Positions 1 through 6,520 of a DNA stretch of 17,462 bases are shown here, piece after piece. Made by a program: the position numbers and the translations under genes. Each line of letters begins with the position of its first letter. The first letter of the stretch is position 1. This DNA is from Thermoleophilia bacterium (GTDB taxonomy: Bacteria > Actinomycetota > Thermoleophilia > Gaiellales > Gaiellaceae), in assembly GCA_025927435.1 (NCBI GenBank), contig JAICLM010000017.1, forward strand, positions 1 through 17,462, read 5' to 3'. The notes beneath the pieces were generated by a model. That model made no database searches. It worked only from the letters and a program-made list of their open reading frames with translations, and was not told where the DNA came from.

Positions 1-662
1 CGCTCGGAGCGCGCGAGCCTCTCGGCCTTTGCGCGGGCGGTGTCCAGTTGCGCGTGCGACGCCGAGACCTGGCTCCGGGCGGAGGCGATCTGCGCCTTCA
101 GTGGGTCGGCCGAGAATGCGATTCCGTCGGCTCCGCCGCCCTGGGCGTAGAGGCTCGCAAGCCCCAGCACCTCGTTCACGTACCAGCTCGCGTGGTTGTA
201 GCAGTACACCGCGCGGGCGATGTCGAACTGCCCTCCGCAGCCGACGAGGTACCGCGCAGCGCTGAAGATCGCGTCCGCGGGGCTGTTCGGATCGGCGCGG
301 CCGTCTCCGTTCGCGTCGATTCCCCAGCGGGCCCACGTCGACGGCATGAACTGCATCCAGCCCACGGCTCCCGCCGAGCTCGGGCCGAGATTCGTGCCGA
401 AGTTGGTCTCGACCTTGTTGATCGCGCCGAGCACCTCCCACGGGATGCCGTACGCGTTCCCGGCCGCCTCCCAGATGGGGCGGAGGGCGGCGAAGGAGTG
501 CTCGCCGGCCGGCGTCGACTGCGTGCTCGTGAACGTGAACACCCCGCCGCTGGAGCTCGCCCGATGCGGCTGCGCGACACGGAACGTGTCCGCGCCCGCC
601 GTGCCCGAGAGGGTAAGGGCGAGCACGAGGGCTACCCCGGGGAGGAAGAGAAGACGTCTCAC
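1..662 (-). CDS. Secreted lytic transglycosylase (SLT/MltB-like), C-terminus beyond left edge
   Basis: Predicted peptidoglycan lytic transglycosylase, partial: about 220 residues are visible and the frame is open to base 1. It starts at a GTG two bases after the stop of pilT, so the two are probably co-transcribed and coupled. Residues 1-24 look like a Sec signal peptide (MRRLLFLPG, hydrophobic core ending TAGA). The catalytic domain follows: the motif NKVETNFGTN holds the presumed catalytic Glu at about residue 85, followed by GAVGWMQFMPSTW and the DANGDGRADP segment typical of soluble lytic transglycosylases, then ARAVYCYNHASWYV. From about residue 185 the chain becomes an Ala/Gln/Arg-rich helix, probably a coiled coil, and leaves the window. 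In relatives such a helix often links to a second wall-binding or peptidase domain; here that is unknown. The family assignment is firm. A role in opening the wall for pili is inference from the neighbour. Confidence 0.9.
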   Translation of the reverse strand, partial: MRRLLFLPGVALVLALTLSGTAGADTFRVAQPHRASSSGGVFTFTSTQSTPAGEHSFAALRPIWEAAGNAYGIPWEVLGAINKVETNFGTNLGPSSAGAVGWMQFMPSTWARWGIDANGDGRADPNSPADAIFSAARYLVGCGGQFDIARAVYCYNHASWYVNEVLGLASLYAQGGGADGIAFSADPLKAQIASARSQVSASHAQLDTARAKAERLARSE

Positions 663-664
663 GG

Positions 665-1873
665 CTACTGCTGGCCGGCGACCCGGAGCCTCGGCAGCTC
701 CGTAACCTCGTCGGCCGCTTCGTCCGCGGTCGACTCCGGCTCCGCAGCCTCCTCGGCCGATTCCGGCTCGGCTCCGAGATCCGCGACCGTCTCGACGGCC
801 TGCTGCTTGACGGCGCGGTCGAGCGCGATGAGGAAGTCGTGGCGATTCGAGGCGGCGTTGGCCGCGACCTCGCGATCGACCTTCTCTTCCAGCACGAGCT
901 GGATCAGCGCCTTGCTGAAGGTCTGCATCTGGAAGAAGTCGCCTTCTGCGATCGCCTCGGTGATCTCGTCGGGCTTGTTGTCGCGGATCAGGTCGGCGAT
1001 CCGGGCGTTCCCGATCATGATCTCGACGGCCGGAATGCGTCCGCCGCCGATGCGCGGGAGCAGCCGCTGGCTGATCACGCCGCGGAGGACGCCGGCGAGG
1101 ATGGACCGGATCAGGGGCTGCTTGACGGCGGGGAAGAACTCCACCATCCGCCCGATCGTCTCGGAGGCATCGACCGTGTGCATCGTCGAAAGGACGAGGT
1201 GGCCCGACTCTGCCGCGGCGAGGGCGGTCTCGGCGGTCTCGGCGTCGCGGAGCTCGCCGATGAGGATCACGTCCGGATCCTGGCGGAGTCCTCGCCTCAG
1301 TGCCTGCGCGAAAGACGCAGTGTCGAGCCCGACTTCACGCTGGTTGACGATGCAGCCGTGGTCGCTGTGCACGATCTCGATCGGATCCTCGATCGTGACG
1401 ATGTGCTGCCGGCGGGAGCGGTTCATGTGGTCGATGATCGCCGCGAGCGTCGTCGTCTTTCCGGAGCCCGTGGCACCGGTGACGAGGACGAGTCCGCGGT
1501 GCTCCTCGGCCAGGCGCCTGACGCCGGCCGGCAGCGAAAGATCCCCGAAGTCCGGGACCTCGCGCGGAATCACGCGGAAGGCGATCGAGATGGAGCCGCG
1601 CTGCCGGAAGCCGTTGACGCGGAACCGCGGCAACCCCTCCGGCGCATAGGCGCTGTCGAGCTCGCCCGTCTCGAGGAACGTCTGCAGCCGCTTCGGCGTC
1701 TCCGCGCAGACCTGCTCGAGTGCGAGCTCGAGGTCCCGCTCGGTGAGCTGGGCCTCGCCCTCGAGCTCGCCGAGACTGCCGTCGCGGCGGACGATCGGAG
1801 GACGCTCCACCTTGAGGTGGATGTCACTGGCGCCAAGCTCGACGGCGCGGCGGAGCACGAGTTCGAGATCCAT
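665..1873 (-). CDS. pilT: Type IV pilus retraction ATPase PilT
   Basis: 402-residue hexameric secretion ATPase of the PilT family, which powers pilus retraction at the cytoplasmic face of the membrane. Visible motifs: the N-terminal PAS-like start ASDIHLK; Walker A GATGSGKT at about residues 133-140; the Asp box around VTIEDPIE; Walker B VILIGELRD at about 202-210; the His box ESGHLVLSTMHT at about 222-232; and NARIADLIRDNK, which corresponds to the AIRNLIRE-type motif typical of PilT. The ATG at 1873 is preferred over an in-frame TTG at 1888 because GGAGAGG lies six bases upstream of it and MDLELVLRRAVELGASDIH aligns with the usual N-terminus. PilT is normally about 345-370 residues. The surplus here is an acidic Ala/Glu-rich C-terminal tail (about 359-402). 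It lies in a run of minus-strand genes with coiled-coil proteins upstream and a lytic transglycosylase downstream. Confidence 0.95.
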   Translation of the reverse strand: MDLELVLRRAVELGASDIHLKVERPPIVRRDGSLGELEGEAQLTERDLELALEQVCAETPKRLQTFLETGELDSAYAPEGLPRFRVNGFRQRGSISIAFRVIPREVPDFGDLSLPAGVRRLAEEHRGLVLVTGATGSGKTTTLAAIIDHMNRSRRQHIVTIEDPIEIVHSDHGCIVNQREVGLDTASFAQALRRGLRQDPDVILIGELRDAETAETALAAAESGHLVLSTMHTVDASETIGRMVEFFPAVKQPLIRSILAGVLRGVISQRLLPRIGGGRIPAVEIMIGNARIADLIRDNKPDEITEAIAEGDFFQMQTFSKALIQLVLEEKVDREVAANAASNRHDFLIALDRAVKQQAVETVADLGAEPESAEEAAEPESTADEAADEVTELPRLRVAGQQ

Positions 1874-1943
1874 CGGCAGCCTCTCCAATCGGCGTGCTAC
1901 GGCACCGGCTTTAGCCCGTATCCCCCGGACGAGGGGACGCGGT

Positions 1944-2222
1944 TCATCCGGTCGGGCGCTGGGACGAGACGATCGGGGCCTGGCAGCGCCAGAACTGGCG
2001 GTCGGGGCGCGCCGAGACGAGTACGCACGACTTGTTCGTGAGGTCCGGGAAGCCGTCGAGGCGTCCCTTCGAGCAGGTCTGCAACGTCGCGTCCTGCGTG
2101 CCGTTGACCACGGCGGGGCTGCAGGTGCTGAGCAGGCCGGCGTCCCGCAGGATGCGACCGTCCCGGATGGCAGCCATCAGCCCGATTGCGAGGGCTCCCA
2201 CGATCAGGATCTTCAGCAGCAT
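1944..2222 (-). CDS. Small membrane-anchored or secreted four-cysteine protein
   Basis: 92-residue protein of unknown function. I do not recognise a family. Residues 1-19 (MLLKILIVGALAIGLMAAI) form one hydrophobic segment that could be a signal peptide or a signal anchor. The remaining roughly 70 residues are hydrophilic and carry four cysteines (about 34, 50, 66 and 80), enough for two disulfides in an exported domain, plus a WRC near the end. The ATG at 2222 is preferred because CAGGAGAG precedes it closely. An in-frame GTG at 2264 would add 14 polar residues before the hydrophobic segment and is less likely. It lies between the coiled-coil genes and pilT on the same strand, 72 bp after the previous stop and 70 bp before pilT, so it may belong to the pilus transcript as an exported accessory. 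Confidence 0.7.
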   Translation of the reverse strand: MLLKILIVGALAIGLMAAIRDGRILRDAGLLSTCSPAVVNGTQDATLQTCSKGRLDGFPDLTNKSCVLVSARPDRQFWRCQAPIVSSQRPTG

Positions 2223-2294
2223 CTTCTCTCCTGTTTCGTCCGCACGACTGAGTCGGCACGGCACACGCCTTCGCCGATCCCTCCTTCGGACGAA

Positions 2295-2858
2295 CTAGCG
2301 CGCGATCAGAGCCTCGAGCTCCCGCTCGAGCTCGGCGAGCTCGTTGCCGTGTCGCCCCAGGCCGCCGCCGAGCTGGTCGAGTGTCTGCTCGAAGCGCTCC
2401 CGCTCCGCGGCGACGAGCTCCAGGAGGCCGTCCCGTTCGGCCTCGAGCTCCTGGATCCGCTGACCGAGCTGCTCCGCGTTCCGGTGGGCTGCATCGGCTT
2501 CGCGCGAGAGCTGCGTCGCGAGGTTCGCAAGTGCCCGGCGGTGCTCCTCGAGCTCGAAGGCGGTCGCCGCCAGCTCGGCCTCGAGCTCGGCGATGACGTG
2601 CTTCTTGCGGCGCCAGCGCGACGGCTGCGAGGCCGTGGCCGAATCCGACGCCTCCTCGCTCGGTGTGATTCCAAATGGTGCCTCCTCGGTGCGGCCGGCG
2701 AGAATCGCCACCGCACCGACGAAGGCGGCGAGGCCGATGCCCGCGGCGTAGAGCACGCCCGGAAGGCCGCGCACGATCAGGAAGGCGGCCGCGGCAACCG
2801 CGGCGCCCACGCCGGCAGTGCCCGCGGCTGCGAGCGTCCGTGCCGGCGGGATTCTCAC
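2295..2858 (-). CDS. Two-TM membrane protein with cytoplasmic coiled-coil tail
   Basis: 187 residues, no family recognised. Residues about 8-30 and 33-54 are two hydrophobic helices in an Ala/Gly/Val-rich region. A Ser/Glu-rich linker follows, then a basic patch RWRRKKH at about 81-87, which under the positive-inside rule suggests the tail is cytoplasmic. From about residue 88 to the end the chain is a regular heptad-like coiled coil rich in Leu, Glu, Arg and Ala. The GTG start at 2858 overlaps the stop of the upstream gene (GTGA), which indicates translational coupling and probable partnership with the 233-residue coiled-coil protein. A role as a membrane anchor for a coiled-coil assembly is inference from architecture and position near pilT. 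Confidence 0.8.
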   Translation of the reverse strand: MRIPPARTLAAAGTAGVGAAVAAAAFLIVRGLPGVLYAAGIGLAAFVGAVAILAGRTEEAPFGITPSEEASDSATASQPSRWRRKKHVIAELEAELAATAFELEEHRRALANLATQLSREADAAHRNAEQLGQRIQELEAERDGLLELVAAERERFEQTLDQLGGGLGRHGNELAELERELEALIAR

Positions 2859-3556
2859 TGCAGATGACCGCCCTGGATGATCGCGGCGAGCTCCTGCGTC
2901 TTCGCCAGGGCCCGCTCGAGGCGGTTGTTGCGGTCGGCCAGGTCGTGCCGGAGGCGGTCGACGGCCTCCTGGTCGCGGAGCCGCTCGAGGCGAACCCGCT
3001 GGAGCTCGGTCTCGAGCTCCTGCACGCGCTGCTCGCGCGCACCCATCTCGCCGCCGAGCTCCTGCAGCTTGTTCCGCAGGTCCTGCAAGCGCGTCGCCTC
3101 GGTGTCGAAGGCGGTGAGGACACGCTCGAGCGAGCGGCCCCAGACCGGTGCCGCGGCGGCCGCGCCGTTCGTGATCTGGTCGCTGCCCGGGGCGACGGCC
3201 GCCATGGAGGCGGCGTCGAGCAGCGAGGCCAGGGTGGAGGTCTTGACGACGCCGATGTCGACGGCGCCGGAGAAGTGCTCGCGAATGCCCGCGATGCGCT
3301 CGGGAGTCGCGTCGGCGAGGACGACGCGGACGTTGCCGTCGCCGCAGCGCACCGGAGCCGCTCCGATCCGGGCCAGCTCCTCGCCGCCGACGCGGGCGGC
3401 AGATTCGCTGTCGATCAGGAGTGGCTCGTCGTCGAGGTAAGGGAGCTCCCAGCTGTGCGCGGTCGCGATCGCCGTGCTGCGCTCGTCGCCCGGCTCGACA
3501 CGCTGCTCGTCGTCGAACGTCGTCTCGTTCTCGGTCTCGAAGTAATAGTCGTCCAC
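2855..3556 (-). CDS. GspE/PilB N-terminal-like domain fused to coiled coil (no ATPase)
   Basis: 233 residues. After an acidic N-terminus (about 1-40), residues about 45-118 read like the alpha/beta part of the N-terminal region of type II secretion/type IV pilus extension ATPases (T2SSE_N): GGEELARIGAAPVRC, then NVRVVLADATPERI and a final helix TSTLASLLDAA. No Walker A or ATPase domain follows. Instead, residues about 145-230 form a coiled coil rich in Leu, Glu, Gln and Arg. The start is GTG at 3556, with GGAGG seven bases upstream. The stop overlaps the start of the two-TM coiled-coil gene by 4 nt. The domain call rests on pattern similarity and is moderately sure; the coiled coil is clear. 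A scaffold or adaptor role near the pilus motor is inference. Confidence 0.75.
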   Translation of the reverse strand: MDDYYFETENETTFDDEQRVEPGDERSTAIATAHSWELPYLDDEPLLIDSESAARVGGEELARIGAAPVRCGDGNVRVVLADATPERIAGIREHFSGAVDIGVVKTSTLASLLDAASMAAVAPGSDQITNGAAAAAPVWGRSLERVLTAFDTEATRLQDLRNKLQELGGEMGAREQRVQELETELQRVRLERLRDQEAVDRLRHDLADRNNRLERALAKTQELAAIIQGGHLQ

Positions 3557-3609
3557 TGCAGACCTCCAGTTGGCTATCTCGGGAGTTATCGGCGTCCGTT
3601 GCGGCGTTC

Positions 3610-3631
3610 TTTAGGCGCCGAGAGCCCTAAA
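3610..3631 (-). terminator. Weak hairpin overlapping the stop of the long coiled-coil gene
   Basis: A 6-bp perfect inverted repeat, TTTAGG with CCTAAA, is separated by 10 bases and spans the TAG stop of the 787-residue gene. On the minus strand no run of T follows. It could be an inefficient terminator or a processing or stability element between the first gene and the downstream coiled-coil pair. The stem is short, so chance is possible. Confidence 0.25.
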
Positions 3632-5990
3632 CCTGCGCGAGATAGACGCAGACGTCGCCGCCGGGAAGCGTGCGGCCGCTGCGGACGACCTCGAAGAGGA
3701 CCGGCTCGTCCCGGTCGGGCAGGTCGAGCTCGACCCTCTGGCCGGCCCGAGGCGGCACGCCCGTCTGGGGGACCAGCTCGTAGCCGTTCGGGCCGGGCAC
3801 GAAGAGGGAGTAGTCGATCTCTTCGGTCTCGCTCTCGCTCTCGGCCTCACGGTCGGGCACGTCCTCGACGGCCTCGGGCTCCTCCTCCGGAGGGTCGTCC
3901 GCACCGGAAACGAGCTCGGCCGCGAGCTCGCGGATGGCGTCGAGCGCCTCGAGCAGTCGCTCGGAGTCGACCTGAAGTTGCGCCTCGCGGGCGTCGGAGG
4001 CGCTGGCGGCGGCCGCGAGCTGCTCGATCGACGAGCCGAGCTCCTCCTCGAGCATCGTGCGCTGCGCGAGGAGCGTCTCGCGCTCGGCGTGATGACGATC
4101 CTGTTCCTCGGCGAGCAGCTTCGACCGCTCCTCGGCCTCGGCCTGGGCCTCGGCGGCGACGACGCGGACCTGCTCGAGCTCGGCCACGACGCGGTCCCGC
4201 TCGGCCTCGAGCGCAATCTGCGACTCGCGCACCCGCTCGGCCTGCTGCAGCAGCTCCCGGGCGTCCGCGAGCTCCGCCGTCAGGGTGGCGCGTTCCTCGG
4301 CCAGAGCGCTCAGCTCGGCCTCCGAGCGCTCGTTCGTCTCGGCGAGATCTTCCCGGAGCCGCTGGACCTGGGCGCGAAGCTCGTCGCGCTCCTCGGCCGC
4401 GGGGCCGACCACCGCGAGCCGCTCGAGGACCCCGCCGAGCTCCTCCTGGAGCCGCTCGCTCTGCGCGGTGAGCTCGTCCCGCTCCTCGGCGTGCCGTTCC
4501 TGCTGCTCGGCCAGCCGGCGCTCGTTCTCGGCTGTCGACGCCTGCGACTCCGCAAGCGCCGCGCGGAGCCCGTCGAGCTGCTCCTCGTGCGCGCTCCGGG
4601 TTTCGGCGAGCGTGGACTCGAGCGCTTCGATCTCCGTGCGAAGCCTGTCGCGCTCGTCGGCGGCGTGACCTGCGGCAGTGAGCCGCTCGAGCGCGTCCTC
4701 GAGCTCTTGCCGGATCTCGTCGCGCTGGGCGGCGAGCTCGTCGCGCTCGCCGGCGTGCTGCTCCCGCTCCTCGGCGAGCCGGCGCTCGTGCTCCGCGGCC
4801 GAGGACTGCGCCTCGGCGAGGGCGGTGTGGAGGCGCTCGAGCTCTTGCCGGATCTCGTCGCGCTCGCCGGCGTGCCGCTCCTGTTCCTCGGCGAGCCGGC
4901 GCTCGTGCTCCGCGGCCGAGGACTGCGCCTCGGCGAGGGCGGTGTGGAGGCGCTCGAGCTCGGCGGCGACCTCGTCGCGCTCCTCCTGCAGCCGAGCGAG
5001 CTCCTGTTCGCGCTCGTCCGACGACTCGGAAAGGGCATTCTGCAAACGCTCGATCTCGGTCGTCGCGCGCTCGTGCTCCTCCTGCAGCCGACCGAGGTTC
5101 TGCTCGTGCGTCGTCTGCGCCTCGGCGAGAGCTGCCTCGAGCCTCTCGACGTCGGCCAGGAGCCTTTCCTGCTCGGCAGTCGAGGCCTGAAGCCGCTCGA
5201 GCTCGGCGCTGGTGTGCTCGTGCTCGTCGCGCAGCGCGGCCAGCTTCTGCTCGTGTGCGGCCCGCGTCTCTGCGAGGGCGCTCTCGAGCTTGTCGACGTC
5301 GGCCAGCAGTCGCTCCTGCTCGACCGCGGCTGCCTGCGCCTCGGCGAGGGCGGCTTGGAGACGCTCGATCTCCCCGCGCAGCTGCTCCAGCTCGGCGGGA
5401 TCGGCCTCGACGGCCGGAGTCTCCGCGATTGCCTCGGGCGCGTCCTCCTGAAGCTCCTCCTGGAGCTCCGGCTCGGTCTCGGGCTCCTCGAGCTCCACGA
5501 CTTCCTCGGGCTCCGCGATCTCGTCCGGCTCGGCCTCTGCCGGGGCTGCCTCGAGCTCGGGCTGCCTCTCCTCGACGGGATCGGCTTCGAGCTCGGGCTG
5601 CTCCTCGACGGCTTCGGCCTCGGCCGGTTCCTCGGGCGGCTCGACGCTCGGCCGCTCCGGCGGCGCGACGGCCGTCGGCGCCAGCCGGAGCTTCGGCAGA
5701 CGGGCGGGGCCCGTCTCCTCCTGGTCAGTCACGTCCTCGACCGGCGGGGCACCGAGCGCGAACCCGTACTCGGTGCGGAGGGCGCCGCCGCTCTGCATCG
5801 CCAGCGCGTGCGCGACCGCGGCGCCCGACGCGAATCCGAGTTCCACGATGATCTGGCCCAGCGGCCGCTTCGACTGCTGCTGCACCTCGAGCACGGTCGC
5901 GAGCTGTTCCTCGCTGATCAGCCCGAGCTCGGTCATCAGCTCGCCGAGCTGGCGCTGCGGCATGCGCTCTCTTTCGGAAGAGGCGCTCAT
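3627..5990 (-). CDS. MshEN-domain protein with long coiled coil and small C-terminal domain
   Basis: About 787 residues in four parts. (1) Residues about 14-66 match the MshEN helical domain of GspE/PilB/MshE proteins: QLGELMTELGLISEEQLATV, then VQQQSKRPLGQIIVELG and ALAMQ, the repeated LGxx(L/I/M) plus LxxxLxxQ pattern that binds c-di-GMP in MshE. (2) An acidic Pro/Glu/Ala-rich linker, about 85-197. (3) A near-continuous coiled coil, about 198-694. (4) After another acidic stretch, a compact C-terminal domain of about 62 residues (DYSLFVPGPNGYELVPQTG to GGDVCVYLAQV) that looks beta-rich and that I do not recognise. No ATPase motif is present. The ATG at 5990 is chosen; an ATG at 5963 with GAGAG just upstream is nearly as likely. 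The upstream reading to 6311 is rejected because it crosses the divergent gene. It is first in the minus-strand run leading to pilT. Confidence 0.85.
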   Translation of the reverse strand: MSASSERERMPQRQLGELMTELGLISEEQLATVLEVQQQSKRPLGQIIVELGFASGAAVAHALAMQSGGALRTEYGFALGAPPVEDVTDQEETGPARLPKLRLAPTAVAPPERPSVEPPEEPAEAEAVEEQPELEADPVEERQPELEAAPAEAEPDEIAEPEEVVELEEPETEPELQEELQEDAPEAIAETPAVEADPAELEQLRGEIERLQAALAEAQAAAVEQERLLADVDKLESALAETRAAHEQKLAALRDEHEHTSAELERLQASTAEQERLLADVERLEAALAEAQTTHEQNLGRLQEEHERATTEIERLQNALSESSDEREQELARLQEERDEVAAELERLHTALAEAQSSAAEHERRLAEEQERHAGERDEIRQELERLHTALAEAQSSAAEHERRLAEEREQHAGERDELAAQRDEIRQELEDALERLTAAGHAADERDRLRTEIEALESTLAETRSAHEEQLDGLRAALAESQASTAENERRLAEQQERHAEERDELTAQSERLQEELGGVLERLAVVGPAAEERDELRAQVQRLREDLAETNERSEAELSALAEERATLTAELADARELLQQAERVRESQIALEAERDRVVAELEQVRVVAAEAQAEAEERSKLLAEEQDRHHAERETLLAQRTMLEEELGSSIEQLAAAASASDAREAQLQVDSERLLEALDAIRELAAELVSGADDPPEEEPEAVEDVPDREAESESETEEIDYSLFVPGPNGYELVPQTGVPPRAGQRVELDLPDRDEPVLFEVVRSGRTLPGGDVCVYLAQV
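4768..4961 (-). repeat. Recent in-frame 117-bp tandem duplication in coiled-coil gene
   Basis: Two 77-bp stretches, 4768-4844 and 4885-4961, are identical and offset by 117 bp (39 codons). They encode two copies of ELERLHTALAEAQSSAAEHE followed by RRLAEE, starting at about residues 344 and 383. Further, less perfect similarity continues on both sides (DEIRQELE segments). Thirty-nine residues is not a whole number of heptads (5.57) but is close to 3.5 hendecads. Confidence 0.85.
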
Positions 5991-6179
5991 GCCCGATTCC
6001 CGACCGGCCGCAGTGAAGTCACGCGGCTTGTATCGGCGCCAGAAGCATCGAACTTGAATGCAGCGGTCCCCGAGCAAAAACGCCTGTTCGAGGGATGGCC
6101 GGCGACGGTCGGCCGGCCGACGATCTGGCCAGGACAACTGCGGCGTCCTATCAGTACCGCGAGTAAGGAGGAGCGCCGC
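5991..6179. promoter_or_regulatory. Divergent intergenic region between long coiled-coil gene and 92-residue gene
   Basis: This 189-bp region should hold promoters for both directions, since genes start at 5990 (minus) and 6180 (plus). I see no convincing -35/-10 pair. It does contain a perfect 14-bp palindrome (listed separately) and a good Shine-Dalgarno sequence, TAAGGAGG at 6164-6171, eight bases before the plus-strand ATG. No tRNA or recognisable riboswitch core was seen. Confidence 0.5.
6108..6121. promoter_or_regulatory. 14-bp perfect palindrome, possible operator
   Basis: GTCGGCCGGCCGAC is its own reverse complement and lies about 60 bp upstream of the plus-strand start and about 120 bp upstream of the minus-strand start. 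Its position between divergent genes fits an operator for a dimeric regulator. In a GC-rich genome, GGCC-type palindromes also arise by chance, so the functional call is tentative. Confidence 0.3.
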
Positions 6180-6458
6180 ATGTCCAGCACCATCGAGGAG
6201 ACCTTCACCCCGAGGGACAGCCTGCTCGAGGTCGAGTACGACGTGACCCGCCGCGAGGCCGAGCGCCGTGAGCTCGCCCGCGACGTGGAAGCGCAACACG
6301 AGCGGCTGCACACCCTGCGAGCGACCGTGCTCGAAGAGCTCACGAAGCAGCGCCGCGTCGCGATGCCGCGGTGGCCCAGCGGGCCGAAGGTCGTCGCGTC
6401 ACTGGTCGACGAGGACGACTGGTGGTCGAAGATGCTCGGGAGGAAGAAGGCGGCCTAG
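6180..6458 (+). CDS. Small helical protein of unknown function
   Basis: 92 residues, family not recognised. The ATG at 6180 has an excellent TAAGGAGG eight bases upstream, which makes this a real gene. Residues about 12-58 form a charged helix, probably coiled coil (EVEYDVTRREAERRELARDV onward). A short MPRWPSGPKVVASLVDEDD stretch follows, and the protein ends in an aromatic/basic amphipathic tail, DDWWSKMLGRKKAA, that could touch a membrane surface. There is no signal peptide or TM segment. It is divergent from the coiled-coil/PilT run and convergent with the penicillin-binding protein gene, so it is probably a single-gene transcript ending at the hairpin at 6473-6500. Its partner and function are unknown. 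Confidence 0.8.
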   Translation: MSSTIEETFTPRDSLLEVEYDVTRREAERRELARDVEAQHERLHTLRATVLEELTKQRRVAMPRWPSGPKVVASLVDEDDWWSKMLGRKKAA

Positions 6459-6472
6459 CCGCGCCCCGCGGT

Positions 6473-6500
6473 GGGGGAGCCAGGGACGCCTGGTTCCCCC
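6473..6500. terminator. Strong hairpin between convergent genes, likely bidirectional terminator
   Basis: GGGGGAGCCAGG, a GACG loop, then CCTGGTTCCCCC forms a 12-bp stem with one G-T wobble. It starts 14 bp after the stop of the 92-residue gene and lies 20 bp beyond the stop of the penicillin-binding protein gene on the other strand. There is no T-run on either side, as is common for terminators in GC-rich actinobacteria. Position and stability support termination of both transcripts. Confidence 0.7.
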
Positions 6501-6520
6501 GGCGCGTCCCAGCGTCCGGG

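Noticed and set aside
48..1649. Plus-strand frame of 533 residues opposite the transglycosylase and pilT
   Set aside because: No domain sense; both minus-strand genes have intact catalytic motifs.
1874..1947. Possible 16-residue leader peptide or riboswitch upstream of pilT
   Set aside because: The short frame starting ATGA at the previous stop has no conserved feature, and the GGGCTAAAGCC segment does not fit a c-di-GMP or other riboswitch core that I can recognise.
1897..3123. Minus-strand frame of 408 residues across the coiled-coil and four-Cys genes
   Set aside because: Arg/Ser-rich shadow overlapping three genes with sensible starts and overlaps.
4680..5000. Possible CRISPR or satellite array from repeated blocks
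   Set aside because: Repeats are in-frame coding units of a coiled coil with no unique spacers of constant length.
3978..6458. An 826-residue plus-strand reading frame opposite the coiled-coil gene
   Set aside because: Leu/Gly/Arg-rich mirror of Glu/Ala/Leu-rich coiled-coil codons. Only its last 92 codons, from the ATG at 6180 with a strong Shine-Dalgarno sequence, are a gene.
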